Assembly: GCA_009778035.1 (NCBI GenBank)
Contig: WRKP01000010.1
Span: 1-58,182 of the forward strand
From: Planctomycetaceae bacterium
GTDB lineage: Bacteria; Planctomycetota; Planctomycetia; Pirellulales; Thermoguttaceae
Direction: 5' to 3'
DNA: 58,182 bases
Shown: positions 33,461-41,154 of the stretch, in pieces
Layout of the letters: each line of letters opens with the position of its first letter
Numbering within the stretch: the first letter of the stretch is position 1
Program-made: the position numbers and the translations under genes
The notes under the pieces: generated by a model
What the model was told of the DNA's origin: nothing
The model's input: the letters and a program-made list of their open reading frames with translations, nothing else
The model's database searches: none

Positions 33461-33919
33461 ATGCGAACATTAACACTATTCACACTTTCGATTGCTTTAT
33501 TACTCCATGCCGGCTGCGGCGGACAGCACAATCCCTATGATACCGCTTTGGTTGAGGGTTTCGTAACGCTGAACGGCGAGCCGATTGAAGGAGTAAACGT
33601 TATTTTTACCCCTCGCGGACAGACCATGGCAGCAGGGGGTATCACTGAAGGAAATGGCCGGTTTGTATTAACGACGGCGGCGGCGCCCGCTGGTTCGGGA
33701 GCAGAGCCGGGCGAATATGATGTTACATTTTCCAAATCCGAAGTCGAAGGCAGAGATATGAGTGTCGAAGAATTCAATAGAGTTTTCGCCCATCGTGCAC
33801 CGGTTCGGATGTTTATTGTACCGGAGCGGTACGGCAACGCTCGCACATCGGGCCTCGAGCCTGTAACGGTCGAGCGAGTGCGGATGAACACATTTCGGTT
33901 CGAGTTGACGGCGGAGTAA
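33461..33919 (+). CDS. small lipoprotein with a carboxypeptidase-regulatory-like (transthyretin-like) fold
   Basis: The 152 residues begin with a lipoprotein signal peptide ending LLLHAGC (lipobox Cys near residue 20). The mature part reads VEGFVTLNGEPIEGVNVIFT, then GRFVLTTAAAPAGSGAEPGE and YDVTFSKSE, the beta-sandwich pattern of carboxypeptidase regulatory-like domains. Planctomycete DUF1559 genes are often followed by a lipoprotein of this type. Here it lies 177 bp after copy B, with a repeat between. It is probably anchored in a membrane and exposed. Its function is unknown and a structural or binding role is inferred. Confidence 0.72.
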   Translation: MRTLTLFTLSIALLLHAGCGGQHNPYDTALVEGFVTLNGEPIEGVNVIFTPRGQTMAAGGITEGNGRFVLTTAAAPAGSGAEPGEYDVTFSKSEVEGRDMSVEEFNRVFAHRAPVRMFIVPERYGNARTSGLEPVTVERVRMNTFRFELTAE

Positions 33920-33936
33920 TTGCGTAAACCGCACGC

Positions 33937-34018
33937 CAGAGTGTATTTTGATTTGCTCTGGACAAAATTTCGTCATTCCGGCGAAAGTCGGAATGACGGG
34001 GGCAAGTCCAGAGCAGTT
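33937..34018. repeat. short form of the MITE-like repeat
   Basis: The outer arms TGCTCTGGACAAAA and GTCCAGAGCA are kept. The core is reduced to one hairpin, GTCATTCCGGCGAAAG then TCGGAATGAC (33972-33997). Confidence 0.7.
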
Positions 34019-34047
34019 CGAGATTCACAAAAACATTTCACGCACCC

Positions 34048-34075
34048 TTGATTAGGCAACTTTTTATAGTACACT
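34048..34075 (+). promoter_or_regulatory. promoter of the FabZ-like gene
   Basis: TTGATT (34048-34053), a 16 bp spacer and TACACT (34070-34075), 46 bp before the ATG at 34122. Confidence 0.55.
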
Positions 34076-34121
34076 TACCACTGTATCCGAATGTTTTTCG
34101 GACGTTTTCGGCAATTTCGAG

Positions 34122-34592
34122 ATGTATTTTTCGCTGATCGACAAAATTGACTCGTTGGAACACAACAAACGCATCGTCGCAACAAAGTCGCTCTCCTTGG
34201 CAGAAGAGTATTTGCAAGATCATTTTCCGAATTTCCCCGTGATGCCCGGTGTCCTGATGCTCGAAGCACTCACGCAGGCCTCCGCCTGGCTCATCCGCGT
34301 CAGTGAAGATTTCGCCCATAGCGTCGTTGTCCTCAAAGAAGCACGCAATGTCAAATATGCCCGATTCGTCCAGCCCGGCCAAACTCTCCTGATTACATCG
34401 GAAATCGTCCAAGAAGACGGAAATCTCATTACCCTGAAGGCCGAAGGGTCCGTCGAAGGCCAAAATAATCTGAAAGCAAGATTGATCCTTTGCCGGTACA
34501 ACCTGTCCGATACCGATTCCACACAGGCCCTTGCCGATGAGAAAATCGTCGCCGAAATGCGGCAACGGCTCAAAAATTTGTATAGACATTAG
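34122..34592 (+). CDS. FabZ-like 3-hydroxyacyl-ACP dehydratase
   Basis: The 156 residues have a hot-dog fold. The motif DHFPNFPVMPGVLMLEALTQ (about residue 33) supplies the family's His and Glu; the usual G-H-P is N-F-P here. KYARFVQPGQTLLITSEIV (about 77) is the second conserved block. Classical FabZ works in the fatty acid elongation cycle. This is one of the divergent FabZ/FabA-type paralogues common in planctomycetes, so its exact substrate is open. The next gene on the strand encodes an unrelated secreted protein, and lpxA lies 1.4 kb away on the other strand. Confidence 0.8.
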   Translation: MYFSLIDKIDSLEHNKRIVATKSLSLAEEYLQDHFPNFPVMPGVLMLEALTQASAWLIRVSEDFAHSVVVLKEARNVKYARFVQPGQTLLITSEIVQEDGNLITLKAEGSVEGQNNLKARLILCRYNLSDTDSTQALADEKIVAEMRQRLKNLYRH

Positions 34593-34770
34593 CAAACATC
34601 CCGCCGTCGGCCTCCGCTGCGGTGCTGCGTTCCCTCCCGTCGGTTCCTTGAAAAGAACGCTTTTTCGGCACTACGCTCAAATTCGTCATTACAGGCGCCG
34701 AATCCGGGCCAGAAAGGACTTAATGCCGTAATTTTTTGCTGAAAAACCCCTTTTTGGCCGATACAAGGAC
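34593..34770. other. intergenic DNA with a decayed repeat half
   Basis: TTCGTCATTACAGGCGCCGA near 34682 looks like a decayed left arm of the palindromic repeat. I see no gene and no convincing promoter for the following gene. Confidence 0.4.
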
Positions 34771-35991
34771 ATGAAGAGGGGAATAATACAGTTTCCCTCT
34801 TCAGAACCCCCCAAAAACTACGTGTCCTGGCGTCTTATTCGACAATTTTCGCTGATATTATGGGCAGTTTTTCTGCTTGCGAGTTGGAACAGCACCGTGT
34901 TTGCTCAATCCGACCCAAGGGCAATGCCGAACCGTAATACACGCGATCGGATCAGCAACTTGGCCAGCGGCCAATTTCTAAACGGACAGCCTGCAAACTC
35001 CACTGCCGCGGCTGCCGAATTGGTTCGAGAAATGCGAGCCTCTTGGCAAAATCTACCTTGGCAAGACCTGTCGTCCGATGCCCAGTCTAAAATCCGCTCG
35101 GTCATTTCGAGCAATCCTCTTTTTCACCGCATGCCGTCGCAGACGGTCTATTCCGATCCTGAAATATACCGATTTTTGCTGCAAAATCCGACCGTTGTGA
35201 TCGGCTTTTGGGAACAACTCGGCAGCACGCAACTTTCGCTCCAGGAAGTCAAGGCGAACCAGTATATCCTCCGCGAAACCGGCGGGACGGCCGCGGCCAT
35301 CGAAGTCCTCTACCGAACGGATGAACTGTGTATTCTGTACGTCCGCGGGGAATACCGCGGCCCATTGCTCGCGAAATCCTATCAGGGAAATGCGGTCTTG
35401 GTCTTGCGGACGCAATTTACGCAAGATGATGTGGATGAACCAATGATTGTTTGCGATCTTGACGTGTTTGTCCAAATCAACAATTTGGGGGCGGATATGC
35501 TCGCGAAATTGTTTTTTTCCTCGTTGACCAAAGTTGCGGATAACAATTTTGAGGTTACAATATCGTTTATCAGTCAGGTTTCCAAGGCGGCGGCATATAA
35601 TACGCTGGCATTGAAAAGTACAGCCGAGGAGATTTCTTCCATTTCTTCCCGCGTCTATGACGAGTTTTGTGAAATCGTCGATGGGGCGGCAGTTCGTTTT
35701 ACCCAGCGTAATCAGGCAACGCCGTTTACCGCGGAGTCAACCCGTCATCCCGTGCAAAGGGCAAATATGGAAAAGCCGAGAAACGAGGTGCTGCCGATGG
35801 TTGCTTCGTCGTTTTATACAGCACCGCCGGAACACTGGAGCCAGACGGATTTGGGTACGGATCGTTTTATAGACACCCCGCTTCCGCCGTATACGGCCAT
35901 TCGGTATCAGCATGAAAGCGGACTGAGTGCTCCGAAGCCTTTGGTTTCCAATCCTGCTCGGCATATTATTCCGCGATTGCCGAGGCGTTAG
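34771..35991 (+). CDS. secreted protein of unknown function
   Basis: The 406 residues have an N-terminal hydrophobic segment (SLILWAVFLLASWNSTVFA, about 27-45) that reads as a signal peptide after a longer than usual, basic N-region. The mature protein has no domain I recognise. It mixes helical stretches (TAAAAELVREMRASWQNL, LSSDAQSKIRSVISS) with a beta-rich middle (CILYVRGEYRGPLLAKSYQG, VLVLRTQF). The tail is rich in Pro and Arg and likely disordered. No cysteine framework or catalytic motif stands out. The start ATG has AAGGA only a few bases upstream, so it may be used inefficiently. Confidence 0.6.
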   Translation: MKRGIIQFPSSEPPKNYVSWRLIRQFSLILWAVFLLASWNSTVFAQSDPRAMPNRNTRDRISNLASGQFLNGQPANSTAAAAELVREMRASWQNLPWQDLSSDAQSKIRSVISSNPLFHRMPSQTVYSDPEIYRFLLQNPTVVIGFWEQLGSTQLSLQEVKANQYILRETGGTAAAIEVLYRTDELCILYVRGEYRGPLLAKSYQGNAVLVLRTQFTQDDVDEPMIVCDLDVFVQINNLGADMLAKLFFSSLTKVADNNFEVTISFISQVSKAAAYNTLALKSTAEEISSISSRVYDEFCEIVDGAAVRFTQRNQATPFTAESTRHPVQRANMEKPRNEVLPMVASSFYTAPPEHWSQTDLGTDRFIDTPLPPYTAIRYQHESGLSAPKPLVSNPARHIIPRLPRR

Positions 35992-36004
35992 GCCTGGTCC
36001 GTTA

Positions 36005-36877
36005 CTACCCGATAGCCCGGATCATAATCGGAGCGGCATCCGTTTCGCCGGCATTGCTGTTTTCGCCCGATTCGACGATCCGCAACTGTGCCCGACCGGC
36101 AGCGCGTTCGCGCACAATTCCCCGTTTGGTCGATAACAGGAACTGCATCAGTTCCGCGGCAGGCCCCGTCGAATAGTTGTCCTGAAAAGCCTGCAAGATT
36201 TCTTTCCAGGCTAAATTGTTTCGGTAAAGCGTAAAATAGGCATTTTTTAGCATTTTCATTTCTTCGGAAGTTCGTCCATTGCGTCGCAATCCAATCAGGT
36301 TGAGGCCGACAATTTTGCCCGTCAGGCCATCGACCGTCATAAATGGCGGTACATCTTGGACGACTCGTGCTTGCCCGCCGATCATCGCAAGGGATCCAAT
36401 TCTGCAATTTTGGTGGATTGCCGACCCGCCGCCGATCATCGCCCGATGGTATATGATGACATGTCCGCCGAGTAGGACATCGTTGACGAAGATGTTATTG
36501 TTTCCGATGGTGCAATCATGTCCGACGTGGGCACCGGCCATGAAGTAATTTTCGTCGCCGATGAGAGTCATTCCTGCTTCCTTGAGGGAACAATGGATGG
36601 TAACGTGTTCCCGAAAAACATTGCCGTCGCCAATTTTGACTTGTCCGAACGGCGGCAGGGCAGAAACGTGCTGCGGGGCTCCGCCGACGACGGTTCCTTC
36701 GCCGAAATAGTTATTTTCTCCGATGCGCACGCCGGACTTAATGACAACATGAGAAGCACATTTGCTGTTATTTCCGATGGAAACGTCGGCCTCAATCAAG
36801 CAAAAGGGGGCGATTTCGACATTAGTTCCGATTTGGGCATCGGGATGCACGCAGGCGAAAGGACTAACCGTAGTCAT
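36005..36877 (-). CDS. lpxA: UDP-N-acetylglucosamine acyltransferase
   Basis: LpxA carries out the first step of lipid A synthesis, moving a hydroxyacyl chain from ACP to UDP-GlcNAc. The 290 residues have the left-handed parallel beta-helix hexapeptide pattern (IGTNVEIAPFCLIEADVSIG, IKSGVRIGENNYFGEGTVVG). GAHVGHDCTIGNNNIFVNDV holds the catalytic His region. A C-terminal helical part follows (GLNLIGLRRNGRTSEEMKML). It is somewhat longer than the E. coli enzyme at its C-terminus. The gene stands alone rather than in an lpxD-fabZ-lpxA cluster, although a FabZ-like gene is 1.4 kb away. Its presence argues for an LPS-type outer membrane. Confidence 0.92.
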   Translation of the reverse strand: MTTVSPFACVHPDAQIGTNVEIAPFCLIEADVSIGNNSKCASHVVIKSGVRIGENNYFGEGTVVGGAPQHVSALPPFGQVKIGDGNVFREHVTIHCSLKEAGMTLIGDENYFMAGAHVGHDCTIGNNNIFVNDVLLGGHVIIYHRAMIGGGSAIHQNCRIGSLAMIGGQARVVQDVPPFMTVDGLTGKIVGLNLIGLRRNGRTSEEMKMLKNAYFTLYRNNLAWKEILQAFQDNYSTGPAAELMQFLLSTKRGIVRERAAGRAQLRIVESGENSNAGETDAAPIMIRAIG

Positions 36878-36994
36878 AATACTCTGATATAGTTAGGGGG
36901 ATAAAACAGAGTGGACGGCGTAGTGTACAGAATATCGGCAACTGGGAAAAGGGCAGTTTTGGGAAATCCGGCGTGTGCCGGGATGGCGGTTTCC

Positions 36995-37423
36995 CTATTC
37001 TTTTTTCGCCGACTCTCGGCTACGCTTGACAACATCCCGAAGCAACGTCTCAACGGATTCCGTAACGCAGTATTCCGCAACAATACCAACGAAAAAGCCG
37101 ATGACTGTGTACACCAAAAACGCAATGCACGCAATCTGAAGAACGAGCGTCGGCTCTTTTCCCTGAAGCACACCCAATATGATCGAAAAACACATTACCG
37201 CAATGCCAATATACGCAGGAAACAAACGAGACAAACTGCGGCCAAACGTCTTCGGCGGCGGAGGCGGTTGGCCCCGTTGCTCCTTGAGTTTAATCATATG
37301 CTGTTCCCGTTCTATCCAAAGGGCAAGCAGCGTCGGATCAATATCCTTGGGTATGTACAATGCCTCAAATTCGGCCTGTAAACCCGAAACGTCAACCGGT
37401 TGACCATTCTGTGGTGCTGTCAT
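36995..37423 (-). CDS. small membrane protein of unknown function
   Basis: The 142 residues have a soluble N-terminal half with a cytosolic look (IPKDIDPTLLALWIEREQHM, then KEQRGQPPPPPKTFGRS). Two transmembrane helices follow (AYIGIAVMCFSIILGVL near 70-88 and IACIAFLVYTVIGFFVGIV near 96-115), then a charged C-terminal tail. The proline run probably separates the two parts. I do not recognise a family. It has a plausible promoter of its own. Confidence 0.6.
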   Translation of the reverse strand: MTAPQNGQPVDVSGLQAEFEALYIPKDIDPTLLALWIEREQHMIKLKEQRGQPPPPPKTFGRSLSRLFPAYIGIAVMCFSIILGVLQGKEPTLVLQIACIAFLVYTVIGFFVGIVAEYCVTESVETLLRDVVKRSRESAKKE

Positions 37424-37461
37424 TGCGTGTGGTGCTGGCTCCTGTGTATTCCGGCGGAAGC

Positions 37462-37491
37462 ATTATCGTGCGTACTGTACACATTCGGCAA
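37462..37491 (-). promoter_or_regulatory. possible promoter of the small membrane protein gene
   Basis: On the minus strand, TTGCCG (37491-37486), an 18 bp spacer and GATAAT (37467-37462). Confidence 0.45.
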
Positions 37492-37642
37492 TTTTCCCGG
37501 CAAAGTTTAACGATAATGCCGTTTATCCCGGCCCGTTGCCGAACGTTACCCTTTGAACACCGTTTTCCTCTATTCTAACGCAGAACTTTGCCGATAGGAA
37601 CGGTAGATGAGGATTACATAAGGTCTCCATTCTATCCCCCTA

Positions 37643-38296
37643 ATGTCGGAAAATTTAGGTTTTTTAACGGTGATTGACCAATCATCCAGCGGTTTGACCG
37701 GCGGATATCTCGTTTTGAACAAGACGGGCAGGCCCTTGGAATTCCACTGTACGGTGCCGATGTGTCCCGAAAAAATCCAGCAAATCCTCTACGGCGACGC
37801 CCTCCAGCCCTTTTTGTACGGCGAAAAAATTGCCCAAACGCTCATCCAACGCTCGAAACTGCCGGTTTTGGCCGTTTTGACAAATTACGTTTCGGTTTTG
37901 CCCGCCCAACCCCTGGTGTCGATGCCGGTTGTATATGTTTTTGACGAGGCGAAAAGGCCGGCCCTGCCGAATGATGTTGATGCGGGCGACGGTGTTCGGG
38001 AGATTTCCGAAGAATTGAACGAATCGCTGAAGGGTTTTGGAATTAACAATGCCAATCTTCGCACTCGGGATGCGTATTCGGACGCATTGCCGCAGGTTCC
38101 GTGGGTGTTGGGATTTGAGACGGAACCGTGGAAGAGCGTTCGGCTTGGAAATCGTCTGATTGCCGTTCCCGAAATGCAGGGAGCCGATTGGAACGATTTG
38201 GTTGCGAAAATTAAGGAATTGGCCAAGACGATTGACGTGTTGGAACCTTTTTCGCGGATTCGCTTGGCTCTCGAAGAAGCGAAAAATGCTGCGTAG
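37643..38296 (+). CDS. conserved-looking cytosolic protein of unknown function
   Basis: The 217 residues have no signal peptide or membrane segment. The N-terminal part (MSENLGFLTVIDQSSSGLTG, then YLVLNKTGRPLEFHCTVPM) looks like an alpha/beta fold with strand-turn-strand pattern. A long acidic helix near the end (DWNDLVAKIKELAKTIDVLE) may mediate dimerisation. No catalytic motif is visible. Codon use matches the neighbours and the frame is clean, so the gene is probably real. The next gene is convergent, 16 bp away. Confidence 0.65.
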   Translation: MSENLGFLTVIDQSSSGLTGGYLVLNKTGRPLEFHCTVPMCPEKIQQILYGDALQPFLYGEKIAQTLIQRSKLPVLAVLTNYVSVLPAQPLVSMPVVYVFDEAKRPALPNDVDAGDGVREISEELNESLKGFGINNANLRTRDAYSDALPQVPWVLGFETEPWKSVRLGNRLIAVPEMQGADWNDLVAKIKELAKTIDVLEPFSRIRLALEEAKNAA

Positions 38297-38312
38297 ATGG
38301 TGCAGACGCTTC

Positions 38313-38999
38313 CTATTTCGTCAGCACGGCAATCCGACTTTCCAGGTCTTTCTGTTGCGGATTGGCCTGGAGCGAACGGTGATACTCGAAAACTGCACCC
38401 GGAATGTCGCCGCTTTGCTCTTTTAAGTACCCTAATGCCCGAAGGGCGATATGATTCGCCGGTTCCGTTGCCAAGACCTGTTGCAAGAGCCTTTCGGCGG
38501 CATTTCGGCAATTTAATGCTTCTTCGAGGCGGCCCTGTGCCTGGCAAATTTGAGCAAATTCGTGATAATAGCGGGCCAACTCGATTTTCGGCTCAGTCGC
38601 AACCGGATTCGCACTTTGCCAATTGCTCAATAGTTGATAGGCCGCTTCGCCGTTTTGGCAATCCAAATACAAGGCGGCCAGCCCGCGGTAAGCATCCGTG
38701 AGATTGGCATTTTGGGCAAGAGCCAGTTGGTAATGTTGGGCGGCTAACTCATATTGTTGCTGTGCGGTCGCGGCCTGACCGGCCTTAAGAGCGACCCTTG
38801 CCGACAGATGATAGGTTGCGGCAACGTTATACAGGGCATTGGGGTCGTTCGGATTCGCTTTGAGGGCTTCCTGGAAAGCGGTCATCGCGGTATCGTATCG
38901 GGCTTGACCGTAGTATCGGATTCCTTCGGCGGTCTGGTTTTGCGAAGCGCAGCCCAGTACGAGCAACATCGAAAAGGAAACAAAGAAACAACTTCTCAT
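38313..38999 (-). CDS. TPR-repeat lipoprotein
   Basis: The 228 residues start at the ATG at 38999 (MRSCFFVSFSMLLVLGCASQ). The signal peptide ends in the lipobox LVLGC. At least four tetratricopeptide repeats follow (GIRYYGQARYDTAMTAFQEA, ALYNVAATYHLSARVALKAG, QHYQLALAQNANLTDAYRGL, VLATEPANHIALRALGYL). TPR lipoproteins act as scaffolds in the cell envelope, for example in pilus or secretion assembly; nothing identifies the partner here. It is divergent from rubrerythrin. The longer in-frame start at 39095 is rejected because it would remove the lipobox geometry. Confidence 0.8.
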   Translation of the reverse strand: MRSCFFVSFSMLLVLGCASQNQTAEGIRYYGQARYDTAMTAFQEALKANPNDPNALYNVAATYHLSARVALKAGQAATAQQQYELAAQHYQLALAQNANLTDAYRGLAALYLDCQNGEAAYQLLSNWQSANPVATEPKIELARYYHEFAQICQAQGRLEEALNCRNAAERLLQQVLATEPANHIALRALGYLKEQSGDIPGAVFEYHRSLQANPQQKDLESRIAVLTK

Positions 39000-39041
39000 T
39001 TTGCCGATTGCCGTGCCTTTTTGTGAATCACCGCATTGCGA

Positions 39042-39070
39042 ATGGTATTGAAATTTGAAAAACGAGGCAA
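39042..39070 (-). promoter_or_regulatory. possible promoter of the TPR lipoprotein gene
   Basis: On the minus strand, TTGCCT (39070-39065), a 17 bp spacer and TACCAT (39047-39042). Confidence 0.4.
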
Positions 39071-39100
39071 GGGGAAACATGTACCGGGTGTCCATTTATC

Positions 39101-39129
39101 TTGACAACCCTTATCCCCTCTGCTAGGAT
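39101..39129 (+). promoter_or_regulatory. promoter of the rubrerythrin gene
   Basis: A perfect TTGACA (39101-39106), a 17 bp spacer and TAGGAT (39124-39129), with the start expected near 39136. Confidence 0.7.
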
Positions 39130-39171
39130 TTGGTTGTCTTATCGACATTAACCCTTAACTTGTGAAAAACG

Positions 39172-39891
39172 ATGACACAAGATCAACACCAATCCGGTTC
39201 GACGCGTCGCGATTTTTTGCGTCAATCTGCCGCTGGTGCCGCCGCTTTGGCGATGCTGGCCAGTATCGACGACTACCGTACCGTCCGAGCCCAAACTGAT
39301 GAAAGGAATAATACTATGTCCAACATTAAAGGAACCCAAACAGAGAAAAACCTGCTCAAAGCCTTTGCCGGTGAATCACAGGCTCGCGGCCGTTACACCA
39401 TGTTCTCCGCCATCGCCTCCGACGAAGGTTTTGAACGCGTTGCCGCCGCGTTCCTCAAAACGGCCGAGCAAGAACGCGTTCATGCCGAAAAGTTTTTTGC
39501 CTATCTCGAAACGGGAGAAGGCTTGGAAATTACGGCAGCCTATCCGGCAGGCAAAATCAGCAAAACCGCAGACAACCTGTTGGCTGCCGCCAACGGCGAA
39601 CTCGAAGAATGGGATGTACTCTATCCTGCTTTTGCTCGAACGGCCCGAGAGGAAGGTTTTGTCGAAGTTTCCCGAACGTTTACGGCAATTGCGATTTCGG
39701 AAAAACAGCATGAAAAGCAATACCGTGGCTTGCTTGCCCATTTAGAGGCGGGCACGCTGTTTCGACGGGACAATGTCGTATGGTATTGTCGGCACTGTGG
39801 TTTCGTAGCGGAAGGCGGATCAGCCCCGGCGGTGTGTGCTGCGTGTCGGCAGCCGCAGGCGTTTTTCGAAATCCTTGCGGAAAATTGGTAG
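39172..39891 (+). CDS. rubrerythrin with a twin-arginine leader and a second internal start
   Basis: Rubrerythrins use a di-iron site and a rubredoxin-type iron to reduce peroxide in anaerobes. The 239 residues begin with a Tat signal, S-T-R-R-D-F-L-R-Q-S-A-A-G, which is unusual for a normally cytosolic enzyme. The core starts NLLKAFAGESQARGRYTMFS. It has two E-x-x-H-type helices (AEQERVHAEKFF, AISEKQHEKQYRG) and the C-terminal CRHCG and CAAC rubredoxin cysteine pairs. A second ATG at 39316 (MSNIKGTQTEKN) has GAAAGGA eight bases upstream. From it, a 191-residue leaderless enzyme of normal length would be made. Both an exported and a cytosolic form seem possible. Confidence 0.9.
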   Translation: MTQDQHQSGSTRRDFLRQSAAGAAALAMLASIDDYRTVRAQTDERNNTMSNIKGTQTEKNLLKAFAGESQARGRYTMFSAIASDEGFERVAAAFLKTAEQERVHAEKFFAYLETGEGLEITAAYPAGKISKTADNLLAAANGELEEWDVLYPAFARTAREEGFVEVSRTFTAIAISEKQHEKQYRGLLAHLEAGTLFRRDNVVWYCRHCGFVAEGGSAPAVCAACRQPQAFFEILAENW

Positions 39892-39931
39892 AGTCCGATT
39901 CCCGTCAAAAATTTTCGTTATGCAAATTTTC

Positions 39932-39979
39932 GTCATTCTGGTTAGCCGCGTCGCTCTGGATTCCGGCGGCCGGAATGAC
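39932..39979. repeat. shortened copy of the palindromic repeat core
   Basis: GTCATTCTGGTTAGCC, then CTGGATTCCGGCGGCCGGAATGAC. The right arm is intact and the left arm has decayed. It lies between convergent genes. Confidence 0.6.
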
Positions 39980-39986
39980 GGGTGCT

Positions 39987-41039
39987 TCACTGGGGCCGGA
40001 ACACGCTCGCCGAACCGCTCGGCACCGATGGCTGCGAAGTGCTCCGCAATAACATATCCGAGCCCGCATGTCCGCCCGCTGATTTCGCCGGCAACAATTC
40101 ATTCAGCATCGGAAGAATCGGCAACGATTCCAGCAATGCACTCCCTGTCTGCATTGTTTCGATCTGCTCCGCCGCTTGCTGTATGATCGACGAAATATCC
40201 GCATCTGCCCGCCGGACAAAAAAATCTTCAACGGCAATCGAAGACTGTGTTGCAACTGGATGCTGCGGCAAAACCGGCAACGCTGTGTATACCGATGCCG
40301 ACAACGCAGGCATTTCATCCAAGTCCATGATGTCAGGAATACTGCTTGCAATCGCCTCTTCGGCAACATCCGGCGAGCCGTTCCACCAACTTTTAAGGGC
40401 AGTCCAAAGCGAATCGGCACTCATTTTTGTCGGCTCCTTGACTTGCCGTAATTGTCCTAAAACCTGCTGCATTGTGTCCGAATGTTGAGCCAGCAACGCG
40501 TCGGGCTTCGTATCGGACAACGCATCTGCTTGCTCGATTTTGTCCTGGAAGGAGGCCAGTTGCACATGCACAAATTCGTAACTATCTTTGGGCACGAACA
40601 CGCCGATTTGCGCAATCAGGCGAACCATCAGGACGCCGGATTGGGAATTGAAAATAATTGCTCGGCTGGTTTCGCTGAACATGACGGCAAAAAAGGTAAT
40701 AATCAGGCAAATCAGCAGTCCTTTGGCAAATCCGAGCACTCCGCCGAGGAGTGTATCAATTTTTTTCAGATACCAATGTTTGATAAGTTTTTCAAACGCA
40801 GCGTGGGCGAATCGGATGGCAACGACCGTAATGATAAAGACGCTGGCCATTGCGAGGACTTGGTTCCAGGGCGGTTCGACGTTGATTGCGGGCGCAACGA
40901 GGCTGCCGAACCGTGTTGCAACGATCCAGGCGATGAACAGGGACGCAACGGAGACGATTTGCGAGATCATCCCTTTCCAGATGCCTCGCAGTGTCAGCAG
41001 GGCCAGGATGGCCAAAATAATTAAGTCAAATATACCCAC
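39987..41039 (-). CDS. CvpA-family membrane protein with a long C-terminal tail
   Basis: The 350 residues start at a GTG at 41039 (GIFDLIILAILALLTLRG). This start is used because earlier ones overlap the divergent DUF1080 gene. Four transmembrane helices occupy about residues 5-180 (SVASLFIAWIVATRFGSL, VLAMASVFIITVVAIRFAHA, GGVLGFAKGLLICLIITFFA), matching the CvpA (colicin V production) family. About 170 extra residues follow, rich in Ser, Asp, Glu and Ala and probably disordered and cytosolic. CvpA proteins affect envelope integrity and purine-linked phenotypes in other bacteria; the tail here has no known role. Confidence 0.7.
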   Translation of the reverse strand: MGIFDLIILAILALLTLRGIWKGMISQIVSVASLFIAWIVATRFGSLVAPAINVEPPWNQVLAMASVFIITVVAIRFAHAAFEKLIKHWYLKKIDTLLGGVLGFAKGLLICLIITFFAVMFSETSRAIIFNSQSGVLMVRLIAQIGVFVPKDSYEFVHVQLASFQDKIEQADALSDTKPDALLAQHSDTMQQVLGQLRQVKEPTKMSADSLWTALKSWWNGSPDVAEEAIASSIPDIMDLDEMPALSASVYTALPVLPQHPVATQSSIAVEDFFVRRADADISSIIQQAAEQIETMQTGSALLESLPILPMLNELLPAKSAGGHAGSDMLLRSTSQPSVPSGSASVFRPQ

Positions 41040-41098
41040 GGTACGGCAAGGATACCATTTTTTCGCGGATTCGGAAAGAGCAAATTTCCCCCGGCTGC

Positions 41099-41127
41099 TA
41101 GACTTTCCCGAAAAAACAGGGTACAAT
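41099..41127 (+). promoter_or_regulatory. promoter of the DUF1080 gene
   Basis: TAGACT (41099-41104), a 17 bp spacer and TACAAT (41122-41127), 27 bp before the ATG at 41155. Confidence 0.55.
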
Positions 41128-41154
41128 GCAATTCCTCTTACCCCACAAAAATCT

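Noticed and set aside
40588-41154. Long N-terminal extension of the DUF1080 protein
   Set aside because: It is antisense to the CvpA-like gene and precedes the promoter; a clean signal peptide begins at 41155.
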